Assembly (NCBI RefSeq): GCF_000979455.1 | Contig: NZ_JJOY01000049.1 | Span: 62,001 to 126,000 of the forward strand | From: Methanosarcina sp. 2.H.T.1A.6 | GTDB lineage: Archaea > Halobacteriota > Methanosarcinia > Methanosarcinales > Methanosarcinaceae | Direction: 5' to 3' | Length of the DNA: 64,000 nt | Shown here: piece by piece, positions 18,279-27,164 of the stretch | Layout of the letters: the number at the start of each line of letters is the position of its first letter | Position numbering within the stretch: position 1 is the stretch's first letter | Notes under the pieces: model-generated | Database searches by the model: none | Seen by the model: the letters and a program-made list of their open reading frames with translations, nothing else | What the model was told of the DNA's origin: nothing | Program-made: the position numbers and the translations under genes

Positions 18279-19124
18279 TCACATACTCCCTTTTGCTCTA
18301 GATAGAGCCCAGAATTCGTATAATTTTTCTATTTTTTCTTTTTCTTCTTCTCTAACTTCTGATCCATAAATTGTTAAGGTCTCTAATGCTACTTTGCATA
18401 GATCTTGTTTTCTGTTAATTATTTCGATGATTTTTTGGTTAGTTTTGGATAATATATCAGCTTTTCTAGCTTCTATCTCTGAAAGATTTATAGCAAGATG
18501 TTTCAAATATAACGTAATATTCCAGCCCATGCATGAACTATGTTTCCATCTGCTTGCCGGGGGTGAATAACTAGTTCCGAGGTTATTTAGAAAATATCTT
18601 ACAATTTCTTCAAATTCTTCTTTAGTCCAAGTAATAGCTCCTAATTCTTGCTGTGGTAGTTTTTCCATATCATATATGAATATAAATCCATCTTGGCTTA
18701 ATCTATAAAGTGATTCAAATAATAACAACGAAATAATTTTTGGATCAATTTCATGGATAGTATTTGTTAAAGTTATTAAATCGAACTTTTCTTCTTTATT
18801 GTATATTTTATGAAAATTTGATAATTTCCCAGTTTCCGTTTTTACACATTTTAGGTTAAAAGATCTAGTCATTTTTTCGACAAATTTTAAATAATCATTT
18901 TCAATGTCATACCCGTAATATTCAATCTTTTCTCTAAGGTCTCCATTGAAGTTTTCATCTATATTTGCTATAATTTGTCCCTTTCCACAAGCTAAATCTA
19001 ACCATCTGAAGCTTGTTAAATGGGGGTTACTTAGAGATTGCTGAATTAATGTTAATACAGCTTGGTGTTGAGTTAATTGTCTTTCTTTATCATAAAAAGC
19101 ATCTGAATCAGCAATTGAACTCAT
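18279..19124 (-). CDS. Class I SAM-dependent methyltransferase
   Basis: 281 residues. Motif I is WLDLACGKGQII (about 42-53) and an acidic motif II follows in YYGYDIEND. Motif IV reads LITLTNTIHEID, not the (N/D)PP(Y/F) of DNA adenine or N4-cytosine methylases, so a small-molecule or protein substrate is likelier than DNA. The N-terminus (YDKERQLTQHQ) is similar in feel to methyltransferases that travel with defence genes, but I cannot name the family. It is the first gene of a two-gene unit with the TIR-Mrr fusion and is transcribed away from the 986-residue protein, 200 bases apart. Confidence 0.75.
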   Translation of the reverse strand: MSSIADSDAFYDKERQLTQHQAVLTLIQQSLSNPHLTSFRWLDLACGKGQIIANIDENFNGDLREKIEYYGYDIENDYLKFVEKMTRSFNLKCVKTETGKLSNFHKIYNKEEKFDLITLTNTIHEIDPKIISLLLFESLYRLSQDGFIFIYDMEKLPQQELGAITWTKEEFEEIVRYFLNNLGTSYSPPASRWKHSSCMGWNITLYLKHLAINLSEIEARKADILSKTNQKIIEIINRKQDLCKVALETLTIYGSEVREEEKEKIEKLYEFWALSRAKGSM

Positions 19125-19324
19125 TTTACCGTTTCTACTATTTTTGGTGGTTATAAATTAACATTTTTGACAGTCTTCAAATTAACGATTTTTCTTTTAA
19201 TACTTAGTGTTATCTATTTTGTGCAAATCTTTTTGTCCTTTGAGTTTAACTACTTAAATGAATTATTATACTTTGCATTGTTTAGTTATCCATGGAATAT
19301 TTTCAAGTTACATTTATATGAGAT

Positions 19325-22285
19325 GTGAACATGTCGAATCTAGAACAGGTCAAAGCACAAATCCGTTTTGGATTGTCACAACTCGCAGAAACAAATTCCC
19401 ATCATGAATTTGAACATTTATGCCGTCACTTAGCACGTGCAAGGATTTGTAGCAATATAATCCCTGCAACAGGACCGGTTTCTAGTGGTGGAGATCAAGG
19501 TCGTGATTTTGAAACTTTTAAATCATATATAAGTCCTGATCCATCTGAAGGAACAACATTTGTAGGGTTAATTTCTGATAAGTCAATCGTTTTTGCATGT
19601 TCGATGCAAAAAGAAAATATTCAAAATAAAATCAAATCCGATCTCAAAAAAATTATTGACTCTGGCTCTCAAGTTGAGTCAATTTACTTTTTCTTAACTT
19701 CTGGTATTCCTATATCTCAAAACCACAAACTGAAGGATTGGGCAAAGGAAAATTATTCAATATCTTTCGAAATTGTTGATGGTCAAGCTATTTCTGAATT
19801 ACTTGCAGACAGAGAAGTGTTCTGGATTGCAGAACAATATCTAGGCATTCCCAGCGAAATTTTCCCTCGAGCGCTCGATGAGAAAGATTGGTACCAAAAG
19901 TCTCTAAATAAATGGAAATCTCTTGAATCTCCTAATTATAACTTTGCGGATTTTCATGAAGTAAAGACTGCTACACGTCATGCAACATTTTCAAAAGATT
20001 CAAATCAAGATATACTTTTCTGGATAGGTACTTTAGAAAAATTCAGGAAAAAGGAGTTTTCGGGATTATGGAGAAAATCTGTTTATGAGATTTCGGTGGC
20101 TAAATTAAGAGGCCTTGGAACTTTAGAAAAAGAAGAAAATTATATTCGGGAATATTTTAGTGAAATCTCGAATTTAGATAGATCTGTTGATTTGGAAGAT
20201 GCCAATAATTTGCTAACTTACTGTATTACAGCATATTTCAGGAACTTAGTCATGTTGAAGCCTGAGGAACTGGATAGTTGGCATAATGAATTGACTCAAA
20301 AAGTTGATGAGCTATTATCTAATACTGAGAAACCTGGATATAAATGCTCACTTTTAGAAATCAGAGGAAGCATTTCTCTTTATATCATCAATCCAATTAC
20401 AGGAAATCCATTTACACAATTTGATATTGAAAATGCTATTGAATGGTGGATGGAATTAGCTGATAATGTAAAAGATGCTCCTTTATTTCCATTAAAAAGA
20501 TTTGCTGATCGTCTAACAGATCTAATATATTTAATTGGGTATAGTCCGAAATATGATCAGGTTTCCCAGAAAATAGACATTGTTCTATCTGAAAGATATG
20601 GGAATTTTGTTGCAGCTGAGAAATGTAGAGATAGAGCTATACAATATTATAAGATTAAAAATATTATTAAAGCAATAAATCAAGTTCATCAATCAAAAGT
20701 TAAATGGTTTTCAGAGGAGACATTAAAAGGTTCAATTATTTCAATTTTGCAGATTTCAGAATGGTATAAAGAATTAAATCTCGTGTTTGCTGCTAAGTAT
20801 TATTCTTTAGCAGCTGCTTTTATTTCATCTAATTCTTCTGACCCTCTTATTATTTCCTATTTGCCAAAAGCTTTAGTTCAAGCTGCTGAATGTGACTATT
20901 TACAGGGTTCATGGCTAAGTTATTTACATTTGTCGGATATAGGTTTTAGAAGTCATTGTGTTTTTTCTCCTGATGTGGGAGACTTGGAAAAAGATGAAGT
21001 TTTTGAAAGGATTTTATTCCATACAACCACACTCATTTCGATAACTAAACAAATAGATCCTCAACTGTTTGAATTCGTAATGACATTTGTGGCAAGGTGG
21101 AATATAGACGATTGTCTCGAAGAAAATATTCTTATCTCACAAAAATACTGGTCAGAAAAAAGTCTATCTGAAGTTTGGGAAATTCTTGAAGATAATTTAT
21201 TAGGAAGACCTTTTGAAGACGTTGGAAATCTTCGTGAAGTGATGTGGTCTGAACTTGGGATTATATGGAGAGTAAAATGGGATAATGATTACTCTACAAC
21301 ATCACTCTGTGAGCAATTTATCGCAGTTTTACAAATTTTACTTGCAGATTTGGCAGAAATTGATTTGTGTTTGATGAAAACGGAAGTTAATATTGTTATA
21401 GTGTTTAATGAGGTTCCATCTCCAAATATCAAGTCCAAAGCGTCAAACTCAATAAGATATTGGGAAATAACATTGCCTCTATATACAACTAAAAGTATGA
21501 ATGCTTACGAAACACTCGAACATTATATCGTTTCTTTTGCTTCTCATATCTTGTTTGAAGTTTCTTTATTGCCTGAAGCTAAGTTTCATGAAGTAATAGA
21601 AAGCTCCTTTAAGAATGGTCTTTCGATGAAGCTCTTTGTGGGTCAAACATATGAATTTTTATATCGTTACTTTATCGATGAAAATTTTTTTAATAAAACG
21701 CTATTAAATGGCCTACAGGTTTCTCTACCTTCACATAAATTTAGTTTCAAAAACAGTGAAAAACTTCCATGGTTCAACGGTCCTATTCCAGGATATAGTA
21801 AAGAAATAGCTGAAGAGTACCTACGCACTAGGTATTCAAATGTGATTCTTCCTATTGAGTTTACTTTAAAAAGGCTGGTGAAAAATCAACAGTTTATATC
21901 AACATTAAATAAACTACGTTCTGATGGTTGGCTGGATTGGCATATTCTAGCTGCGATCTGTATGATTACTGTAAATTATCGTGTAAATTCACAAACCAAA
22001 CCGTACATAGATGTAGTTGAAATCAATAAATTATTTAAATACTATTTGTTCAAACCTGAAAGTGAGTTTGATTCCAATGTTCCAATTTCTGAGTTTGCAG
22101 AAGAAAATATTCAAAGGTCTCTTAAGGTAAATATGTTATCAACAATAAAATTTCTTGGTTTGGAATGTCACCAAGTGACTCCTAATTTTGATGGTATTGA
22201 ACATTTTTTGCGTCATAGATGCAATTATTGGGATGATGACATAGAGCATGATGATCCATTTGACATTGATTTAAAGATTGAATAA
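19325..22285 (+). CDS. Large protein with nuclease-like N-terminus and helical body
   Basis: 986 residues. The first 170 resemble a PD-(D/E)xK nuclease: FEHLCRHLARARI, then GPVSSGGDQGRDFETF and IVFACSMQKENI, with the Asp of GRD and Gln-Lys of SMQK in catalytic-like places. The remaining 800 residues are mostly alpha-helical by composition, without a nucleotide-binding P-loop that I can see, and could be a TPR-like sensor or scaffold. The gene is AT-rich like its divergent neighbours, which suggests shared acquisition. Start is GTG 19325 or ATG 19331; no strong ribosome site decides. It could be a defence protein that senses phage and cuts nucleic acid, but this is inference. Confidence 0.65.
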   Translation: MNMSNLEQVKAQIRFGLSQLAETNSHHEFEHLCRHLARARICSNIIPATGPVSSGGDQGRDFETFKSYISPDPSEGTTFVGLISDKSIVFACSMQKENIQNKIKSDLKKIIDSGSQVESIYFFLTSGIPISQNHKLKDWAKENYSISFEIVDGQAISELLADREVFWIAEQYLGIPSEIFPRALDEKDWYQKSLNKWKSLESPNYNFADFHEVKTATRHATFSKDSNQDILFWIGTLEKFRKKEFSGLWRKSVYEISVAKLRGLGTLEKEENYIREYFSEISNLDRSVDLEDANNLLTYCITAYFRNLVMLKPEELDSWHNELTQKVDELLSNTEKPGYKCSLLEIRGSISLYIINPITGNPFTQFDIENAIEWWMELADNVKDAPLFPLKRFADRLTDLIYLIGYSPKYDQVSQKIDIVLSERYGNFVAAEKCRDRAIQYYKIKNIIKAINQVHQSKVKWFSEETLKGSIISILQISEWYKELNLVFAAKYYSLAAAFISSNSSDPLIISYLPKALVQAAECDYLQGSWLSYLHLSDIGFRSHCVFSPDVGDLEKDEVFERILFHTTTLISITKQIDPQLFEFVMTFVARWNIDDCLEENILISQKYWSEKSLSEVWEILEDNLLGRPFEDVGNLREVMWSELGIIWRVKWDNDYSTTSLCEQFIAVLQILLADLAEIDLCLMKTEVNIVIVFNEVPSPNIKSKASNSIRYWEITLPLYTTKSMNAYETLEHYIVSFASHILFEVSLLPEAKFHEVIESSFKNGLSMKLFVGQTYEFLYRYFIDENFFNKTLLNGLQVSLPSHKFSFKNSEKLPWFNGPIPGYSKEIAEEYLRTRYSNVILPIEFTLKRLVKNQQFISTLNKLRSDGWLDWHILAAICMITVNYRVNSQTKPYIDVVEINKLFKYYLFKPESEFDSNVPISEFAEENIQRSLKVNMLSTIKFLGLECHQVTPNFDGIEHFLRHRCNYWDDDIEHDDPFDIDLKIE

Positions 22286-22390
22286 AGTGGATTTAGAGAA
22301 GTTGAGTTCTAGCTTCTCTTCTTGACGATTTAGAGTTGGCGATTGGCTGACAGAAAATATAATCAAAAAGTTATTTCAGGAACCATATTA

Positions 22391-22486
22391 ACTTCAATCC
22401 AGCGGCGCAATCTTCGGATTTTCGGTCGAAGGATTTGAGGGGGGCCGGGGTGGAAATATAATACAAAAGTTATATTGCTTCGGCTT
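22391..22486 (+). repeat. Dispersed G-rich intergenic repeat, copy 1
   Basis: Carries ACTTCAAT, GCGGCGCAATC, TCGAAGGATTTGAGGGGGG and a GGAAATATAAT...AAAGTTATAT...GCTTCGGCTT tail. It lies just after (3' of) the minus-strand gene at 22498-23289. Related copies occur at 23401, 26041, 27051, 27775 and 28591, all in the same direction. Confidence 0.85.
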
Positions 22487-22497
22487 ATAATCATAAT

Positions 22498-23289
22498 TTA
22501 AAGTCTAGGGTCCTTTCCTTTAACTTCTGAATTTGCGAAAGGCTCCATGTAATTGAGATAATTTTTCTTTGTTTCAATATTTAAGTATCCACAGTAATTG
22601 CATTTGTAATACCTGATTTCAGTACTGTTACTTCCTACAAGATAATCCTCTCTTTTCATATCTGGATTTCTGCACTCCGAACTCAATGACGTCTTTCCGC
22701 ATTTTTCGCATGTCATCTCGATGGGTTTCTTCTTTTTAGTTTTAGAGCACTTTGTGTTTTCCGAGCTTTCACTACTGTCAAGATATCCACAGTACTTACA
22801 CTTCCAGTATCGAGTAATTGAGATAGTATACAAATTTTCAGTTGAATCCTCCCTGATATCTGGCTTTTCTCTCTCTTCATAAGCATTTTTTCTACCACAC
22901 CTTTTACATTTGAGAAATCTTACAAACCTTGCATTGGATTGTGCGGAAATTCCATCAAGAACCAGATATAAAGGCACAAAAAAACTAACTAAAACAACTG
23001 CACACACTAAATATTCTTTTAAGCCTTTCAGATCTTCCGGCATCTCTCCTAATACGATAAAAAATATGCGTGCACCTATAATTCCCAGGATTATCTCCAG
23101 AATTCCAAAAAACCGGATCGCATATTCCCCAAAGGGGTTTACTAAAGGTACCCATTTAAAGGGTTTTCGGTATCTTATTTCCCCTTTATATTTAATTACA
23201 CATGCATTTTGTTCGTACTTTATCGAGTAATCTTTATCCTTTTCTCCGCTATTTTTTGTCCTGGATTTTCCTTCAGTTTCTGTCAACAA
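22498..23289 (-). CDS. Membrane protein with two zinc-ribbon modules (paralogue A)
   Basis: 263 residues, no named family. A polar N-terminus (1-50) is followed by two membrane segments (about 58-80 and 90-112). A cytosolic or surface part then holds cysteine pairs CKRCG, CKYCG, CEKCG and CNYCG, each pair a likely zinc-ribbon knuckle. It is a clear paralogue of the protein at 23520-24263, sharing KWVP, YAYEER or NAYEER, and ITRYWKCKYCG. Both genes are minus-strand and each is followed by a copy of the G-rich repeat, so gene plus repeat may have been duplicated together. Confidence 0.7.
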   Translation of the reverse strand: MLTETEGKSRTKNSGEKDKDYSIKYEQNACVIKYKGEIRYRKPFKWVPLVNPFGEYAIRFFGILEIILGIIGARIFFIVLGEMPEDLKGLKEYLVCAVVLVSFFVPLYLVLDGISAQSNARFVRFLKCKRCGRKNAYEEREKPDIREDSTENLYTISITRYWKCKYCGYLDSSESSENTKCSKTKKKKPIEMTCEKCGKTSLSSECRNPDMKREDYLVGSNSTEIRYYKCNYCGYLNIETKKNYLNYMEPFANSEVKGKDPRL

Positions 23290-23400
23290 AGTGCCTTCTT
23301 ACTTTTAATCAAATTAAACGAATATTTAGTAAGTATTGTTCTCACGTATATTTTTCGTTTTCTATTTGAGAATCGTAAGCTGGAAAGTTTTCATATTGGA

Positions 23401-23485
23401 ATCTTCAAAACACCGCGCAATCGAAGAATTTCCAATCGAAGGATTTGAGGGGGGCCGGGGCGGAAATATAATAAAAAAGTAATTT
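23401..23485 (+). repeat. Dispersed G-rich intergenic repeat, copy 2
   Basis: Same element as at 22391, with the fullest internal direct repeat (CAATCGAAGAATTT and CAATCGAAGGATTT) and GAGGGGGGCCGGGG. It lies 35 bases after the stop of paralogue B. Confidence 0.85.
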
Positions 23486-23519
23486 GCATTGTGTTTGTCG
23501 AGGTCTTAATTCTCTTTAT

Positions 23520-24263
23520 TTATCGAGCCGATGGCAAATCGAAAGCAGAGAATTCATCCCTTTCCACTTTAATATTTACATGTCTACAGTATTTACACCT
23601 GTAATATCTAGTTGTTATAAGAGTAGCTGACGCTGTAAAATTCTCCACTTTTATATCAGGATTTCTACATTCGGGACTGATTTCCTGTCTTCTACATTTT
23701 TCACACTTTATTTTTTCCGGTTTTTTCTTTTCTCCTTTGTAGGCTTTTATATTTTCTGAACTCTTGCTGCTATCTCTATGTCCACAGTATTTACATTTCC
23801 AGTATCGAGTTATTGTGACCGTGTAAGAATCTTCAGTGCTTAATTCTTTTATATCTGGTTCTTCTCTTTCTTCATAGGCATACTCTCTATGGCATTTTTT
23901 GCACTTTGTAGCTTCTACATACTTTTCATCTGATAATATTCCCATTCCACTCAAAAGAAGCAACATGAATACAATAAATGATGGAAAAAATAGTAGATAT
24001 AATATCCATTCTTCAAAAAATGATCCTATCAGGAATAAAAGCGCTAAAGGCACCAAGCAAAAAGCTATAATTAGGCGCAACCCTCCGGCGATGTGAACAG
24101 CAGCCTCCCCATAGGTTTCAATCGAAGGTATCCATTTAAGAGTTCTTCTGCTTTTTATTTTTCCTTTATAAGTAGTTGTGTAAATCTTCTGTGTGCAATC
24201 TGTTGAATAATCCTCTGTTTCTCCTTCGTTTTTTGTCTGGAGCTTTTCTTCAATCACTATCAA
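23520..24263 (-). CDS. Membrane protein with two zinc-ribbon modules (paralogue B)
   Basis: 247 residues with the same plan as the neighbouring paralogue: polar N-terminus, two adjacent hydrophobic segments (about 55-105), then CKKCH, CKYCG, CEKCR and CKYCR knuckles around YAYEERE and ITRYWKCKYCGH. The cysteine positions match the neighbour throughout. Function unknown. The hydrophobic segments are kept in both proteins, while the linkers between knuckles differ, which suggests an old duplication. Confidence 0.7.
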   Translation of the reverse strand: MIVIEEKLQTKNEGETEDYSTDCTQKIYTTTYKGKIKSRRTLKWIPSIETYGEAAVHIAGGLRLIIAFCLVPLALLFLIGSFFEEWILYLLFFPSFIVFMLLLLSGMGILSDEKYVEATKCKKCHREYAYEEREEPDIKELSTEDSYTVTITRYWKCKYCGHRDSSKSSENIKAYKGEKKKPEKIKCEKCRRQEISPECRNPDIKVENFTASATLITTRYYRCKYCRHVNIKVERDEFSAFDLPSAR

Positions 24264-24617
24264 TTAGCTACCTTCTAATTTTGAAAAACATATTATAAAT
24301 AATTATTATGTTTTATACTAGCATATATTTTTCGTTTTTGTTCAGGTTAAAGGTCGATTTGCTGACTGAAGAATCGATTAGTACGTACCTTATTGATGGG
24401 ATTAAAAAAGAGGCAAAAGTTATCCTGAACGAAAGATGAGGCTACTTTTGTTTGAAACTAGGGTTTGAAGAAATTGAGTCCCTCAATTTTGTTTATAATT
24501 ACGTTTTTATAATTTCCAGTCGATTTTACCTGTGCATAGTAAAGGGTATTTTTTAAACCCGGCGCTATCTTGAAAACAAGAACGATCATCACTTTTGATG
24601 TTAGGTGGGGTTAATGA
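24264..24617. other. Space between divergent genes, with a hairpin
   Basis: No gene seen. AAATTGAG-TCC-CTCAATTT (24471-24489) is an 8-bp hairpin followed by a T-rich stretch. It may be a terminator remnant or part of the leader of the gene at 24618. A GTTAGGTGGGG stretch just before 24618 is the likely ribosome site of that gene. Confidence 0.35.
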
Positions 24618-25868
24618 ATGAAAACTAAAGAAATACTGAAACCGATACTTGCTGGAATTTTTTTGATTCTGTTTGTTTCGAGTGGGGGTCTTGCAGCCCC
24701 GAACAGTTCGCTGATCGAAGAACTCTCTGAGGCAGATGCATTCCATCCGCCCGGGGAGGGGGATCCTGTAAACCTTTACAACGAATGGCACTATTTCAAC
24801 GTCATCGATGAGGAACAGAACCTTTCAGTGGTATGCACTTTCAAATTGAACGGTGGTACTAATTCCTCGGTAGTTCTTCTGGGCTATTATATAAATGACA
24901 CATTGGCTTCTTTTTATGAGGCACATCCTCTAACTCCGGAGTTTGTGAATTATTCATCTCAATCTCCTGATGTCAGGATATCTAATAATACGGTAACATT
25001 GACTGACGAGGGATATCGTGTGCATATAGGATCCGGGAATGGGATAAGCGTTTTTGATGCCCTGTTAATACCGGAAGCTGAGCCTGCTCCTGTCTTTAAT
25101 GCCTCTAATCTTTCCATGCCGGGAATGGGTATCAACTGGCTGGTAGCTTCACCGAAAATGGAGGTTTCCGGAAACCTCTCTTTTGCCGGACAAACTTATT
25201 CGCTGAATAACTCAAGAGCTTACCACGACCATAACTGGGGCTACTGGTCATGGGGAGACGATCTTGGATGGGACTGGGGTCAGGTCTCCCAGGCCGGAAA
25301 TTACTCAAACGAGACAATTGGGGAGTATTCACTAAGTTTTGGGAATATCACCAATGCCAACCATTCACAATCAGTAAATTCAGTTCTTAATGTTTGGAAG
25401 GACGGGGAAATTATTGCCAATTTTAGCGGGAAAGAAATACAAATTGAGCATTCCAATCTGAGTACAACAGATATTGGAATCCCTCCCGCAGAAGTGGCCC
25501 AGCAATATATTCTACCTCAGGGTTCTTTCTATTTCCCTCAAAATACCCTCCTGAACGCTTCTTCGGGTTCTGATACTCTCAAAATAGAGTTCACCACTCA
25601 GAACCCTGTTCCGCTTCCGGTAATGATACCGGATGGACGTGAAATTGGAAGCGAATCTATGAATGAATCTGTAAATGAATCTATGAATGAATCTGTAAAT
25701 GAATCTGGAGGTGGAATTAAATACAGAATAATCTGGGAAATGATCGGGACATATCAGGTCAACGGGGTAATAGACGGAAAACCAATTTCATATACTGCTG
25801 ATGGGTTTATGGAATACGTTGCTGGGGGGCCTGTTTCTCCAGTACCTTTCGCATCCTCGAATCCCTGA
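24618..25868 (+). CDS. Secreted CrtC/AttH-like (lipocalin-fold) protein
   Basis: 416 residues. A signal peptide (1-26, ending GGLAA) leads a mature protein rich in Asn-x-Ser/Thr sites. NEWHYFNV (about 55) and AYHDHNWGYWSWGDDLGWDW (about 198) are the two signature stretches of the CrtC/AttH family, beta-barrel proteins that include carotenoid 1,2-hydratases. The His and Asp of YHDHNWG are the likely active-site residues. Archaeal members lie outside known carotenoid routes, so the substrate is open. Residues about 347-362 contain a small repeat (SMNESVNE). The protein has no C-terminal anchor, so it is free or loosely bound. Confidence 0.7.
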   Translation: MKTKEILKPILAGIFLILFVSSGGLAAPNSSLIEELSEADAFHPPGEGDPVNLYNEWHYFNVIDEEQNLSVVCTFKLNGGTNSSVVLLGYYINDTLASFYEAHPLTPEFVNYSSQSPDVRISNNTVTLTDEGYRVHIGSGNGISVFDALLIPEAEPAPVFNASNLSMPGMGINWLVASPKMEVSGNLSFAGQTYSLNNSRAYHDHNWGYWSWGDDLGWDWGQVSQAGNYSNETIGEYSLSFGNITNANHSQSVNSVLNVWKDGEIIANFSGKEIQIEHSNLSTTDIGIPPAEVAQQYILPQGSFYFPQNTLLNASSGSDTLKIEFTTQNPVPLPVMIPDGREIGSESMNESVNESMNESVNESGGGIKYRIIWEMIGTYQVNGVIDGKPISYTADGFMEYVAGGPVSPVPFASSNP

Positions 25869-26040
25869 ACGAATCAGCTTTTAACAGATACAAATTGAAA
25901 AATTATAAAGATCCTTAAAAAGGGATTTTTAAATTTTTAACTTTTTTCCTCAGTTGCATTCGTCCACTTTGATGTTATACGTCTTCAGACCTTCAGACTC
26001 TTAAAAACTTAATTCTTTGTTGTATTTTTCAATAACTGAG

Positions 26041-26128
26041 CTATCTTCAAATTAGCGGCGCAATCGTAGAATTCCTCACTCGAAGGATTTGAGGGGGGCT
26101 GGGGTGGAAATATAACAATAAAATATTC
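26041..26128 (+). repeat. Dispersed G-rich intergenic repeat, copy 3
   Basis: TATCTTCAAATTAGCGGCGCAATC start, then TCGAAGGATTTGAGGGGGG and GGAAATATAA. It lies between two plus-strand secreted-protein genes (25868 and 26286). The rest of 25869-26285 is AT-rich with no gene. Confidence 0.85.
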
Positions 26129-26285
26129 AATACAAGCTGATTTCTGATTTAGAAGTCCCTATATATTCGCTTTCTCAAAACGATTTTTTCATACTTTATA
26201 TCGAATATAGAAAATGTAAAGGTAATCTTATAATACATCTCCTCTAAACTTGTATAGTCATAAAGGGATTTTTAGGGGAATGTAT

Positions 26286-26792
26286 ATGAAAAAATACATC
26301 TACTTCGCGTTGCTTCTTTTGCTATTTGCACTGATTGGCTGGGGTGTTACCGGGTCAAAAAACGATGAAAATACATCTCTATCGGATTCACCGCTAAATA
26401 CTCTCCAGTCGACCCACCAGGATATTGCATGGGGAATTAATGTTCAGAAAAATTTGAAGATACTTAAAGCAGATTTGGACGGTGTATCCAACGCTGCAAA
26501 CAATTCTGATTATACCACTCTCGCGGTGTATGCACAGCAAACAGTAAATGATACTCAGAACGCCATTCAGGAAAATGATCAATACACCGTATCTTCCAAG
26601 CTTCAGGATGCACAGAATGAATGGAGGATGGCTCTTCAGGAATATAACTCTGCAGGTCAGTTTTTGCTGCAGGGAGCAAATGAAGCGAAAAATGGTACTG
26701 GAGGAGCTGAATATTTTCAAAAGGCCAAAATATCTCAAAATTCTGGTACAGATCATCTTAAGAGAGCGTCTGAGTTAGCAGGAATAACATAA
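26286..26792 (+). CDS. Small secreted or membrane-anchored protein
   Basis: 168 residues from the ATG at 26286, chosen because AGGGG lies seven bases upstream; an ATG at 26280 is too close to that site and one at 26250 has none. A lysine-led hydrophobic segment (about 3-22) is a signal peptide or anchor with no lipobox cysteine. The mature part is helical and polar (LKADLDGVSNAANN, AQQTVNDTQNAIQEND), resembling small four-helix periplasmic-type proteins. No family recognised. Confidence 0.6.
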   Translation: MKKYIYFALLLLLFALIGWGVTGSKNDENTSLSDSPLNTLQSTHQDIAWGINVQKNLKILKADLDGVSNAANNSDYTTLAVYAQQTVNDTQNAIQENDQYTVSSKLQDAQNEWRMALQEYNSAGQFLLQGANEAKNGTGGAEYFQKAKISQNSGTDHLKRASELAGIT

Positions 26793-26922
26793 ACCTGTTT
26801 CTTTTTTGAAGTAGGGAAGATGTATCGATAAACAGTTGCTCTTAAGCGGGGTTGATAAAATCGAAGCGCTCTTACTCTGTGTTAATTAATAGAAAGCTCG
26901 CAGTTGTATATTCTTATAGATA

Positions 26923-27040
26923 TAGGACTTACGCGGTTGAACTGAGAAATCATTAGCATTAAACCCCTAACTATCTAAAACACTAATTTTATCCCACCGT
27001 CTGTTGCATTTGATTTTGTACCTCAAGTGTGTAAGTCCTA
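26923..27040. mobile_element. 118-bp MITE with TAGGACTTAC ends and AGATA duplication
   Basis: TAGGACTTAC (26923-26932) and GTAAGTCCTA (27031-27040) are perfect inverted ends, and the similarity continues inward (TTGA with interruptions). AGATA flanks both sides exactly (26918-26922 and 27041-27045). It is non-coding. The end sequence resembles ends seen in IS5-type elements. It lies next to copy 4 of the G-rich repeat. Confidence 0.7.
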
Positions 27041-27050
27041 AGATAAATAA

Positions 27051-27135
27051 ACTTCAAAATGGCGGCGCAATAGGAAGATTTTGATGGGGCTGGAATTGAA
27101 ATATAATAAAAAAGTTATATCGCTTCTGCTCACAG
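27051..27135 (+). repeat. Dispersed G-rich intergenic repeat, copy 4
   Basis: ACTTCAAAATGGCGGCGCAAT start, shortened middle (GATTTTGATGGGGCTGG), then GAAATATAATAAAAAAGTTA and TATCGCTTCTGC. It lies 30 bases after the stop of the minus-strand gene at 27165. Confidence 0.8.
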
Positions 27136-27164
27136 GTAGATATACAAGTATGAACAGGCTCACT

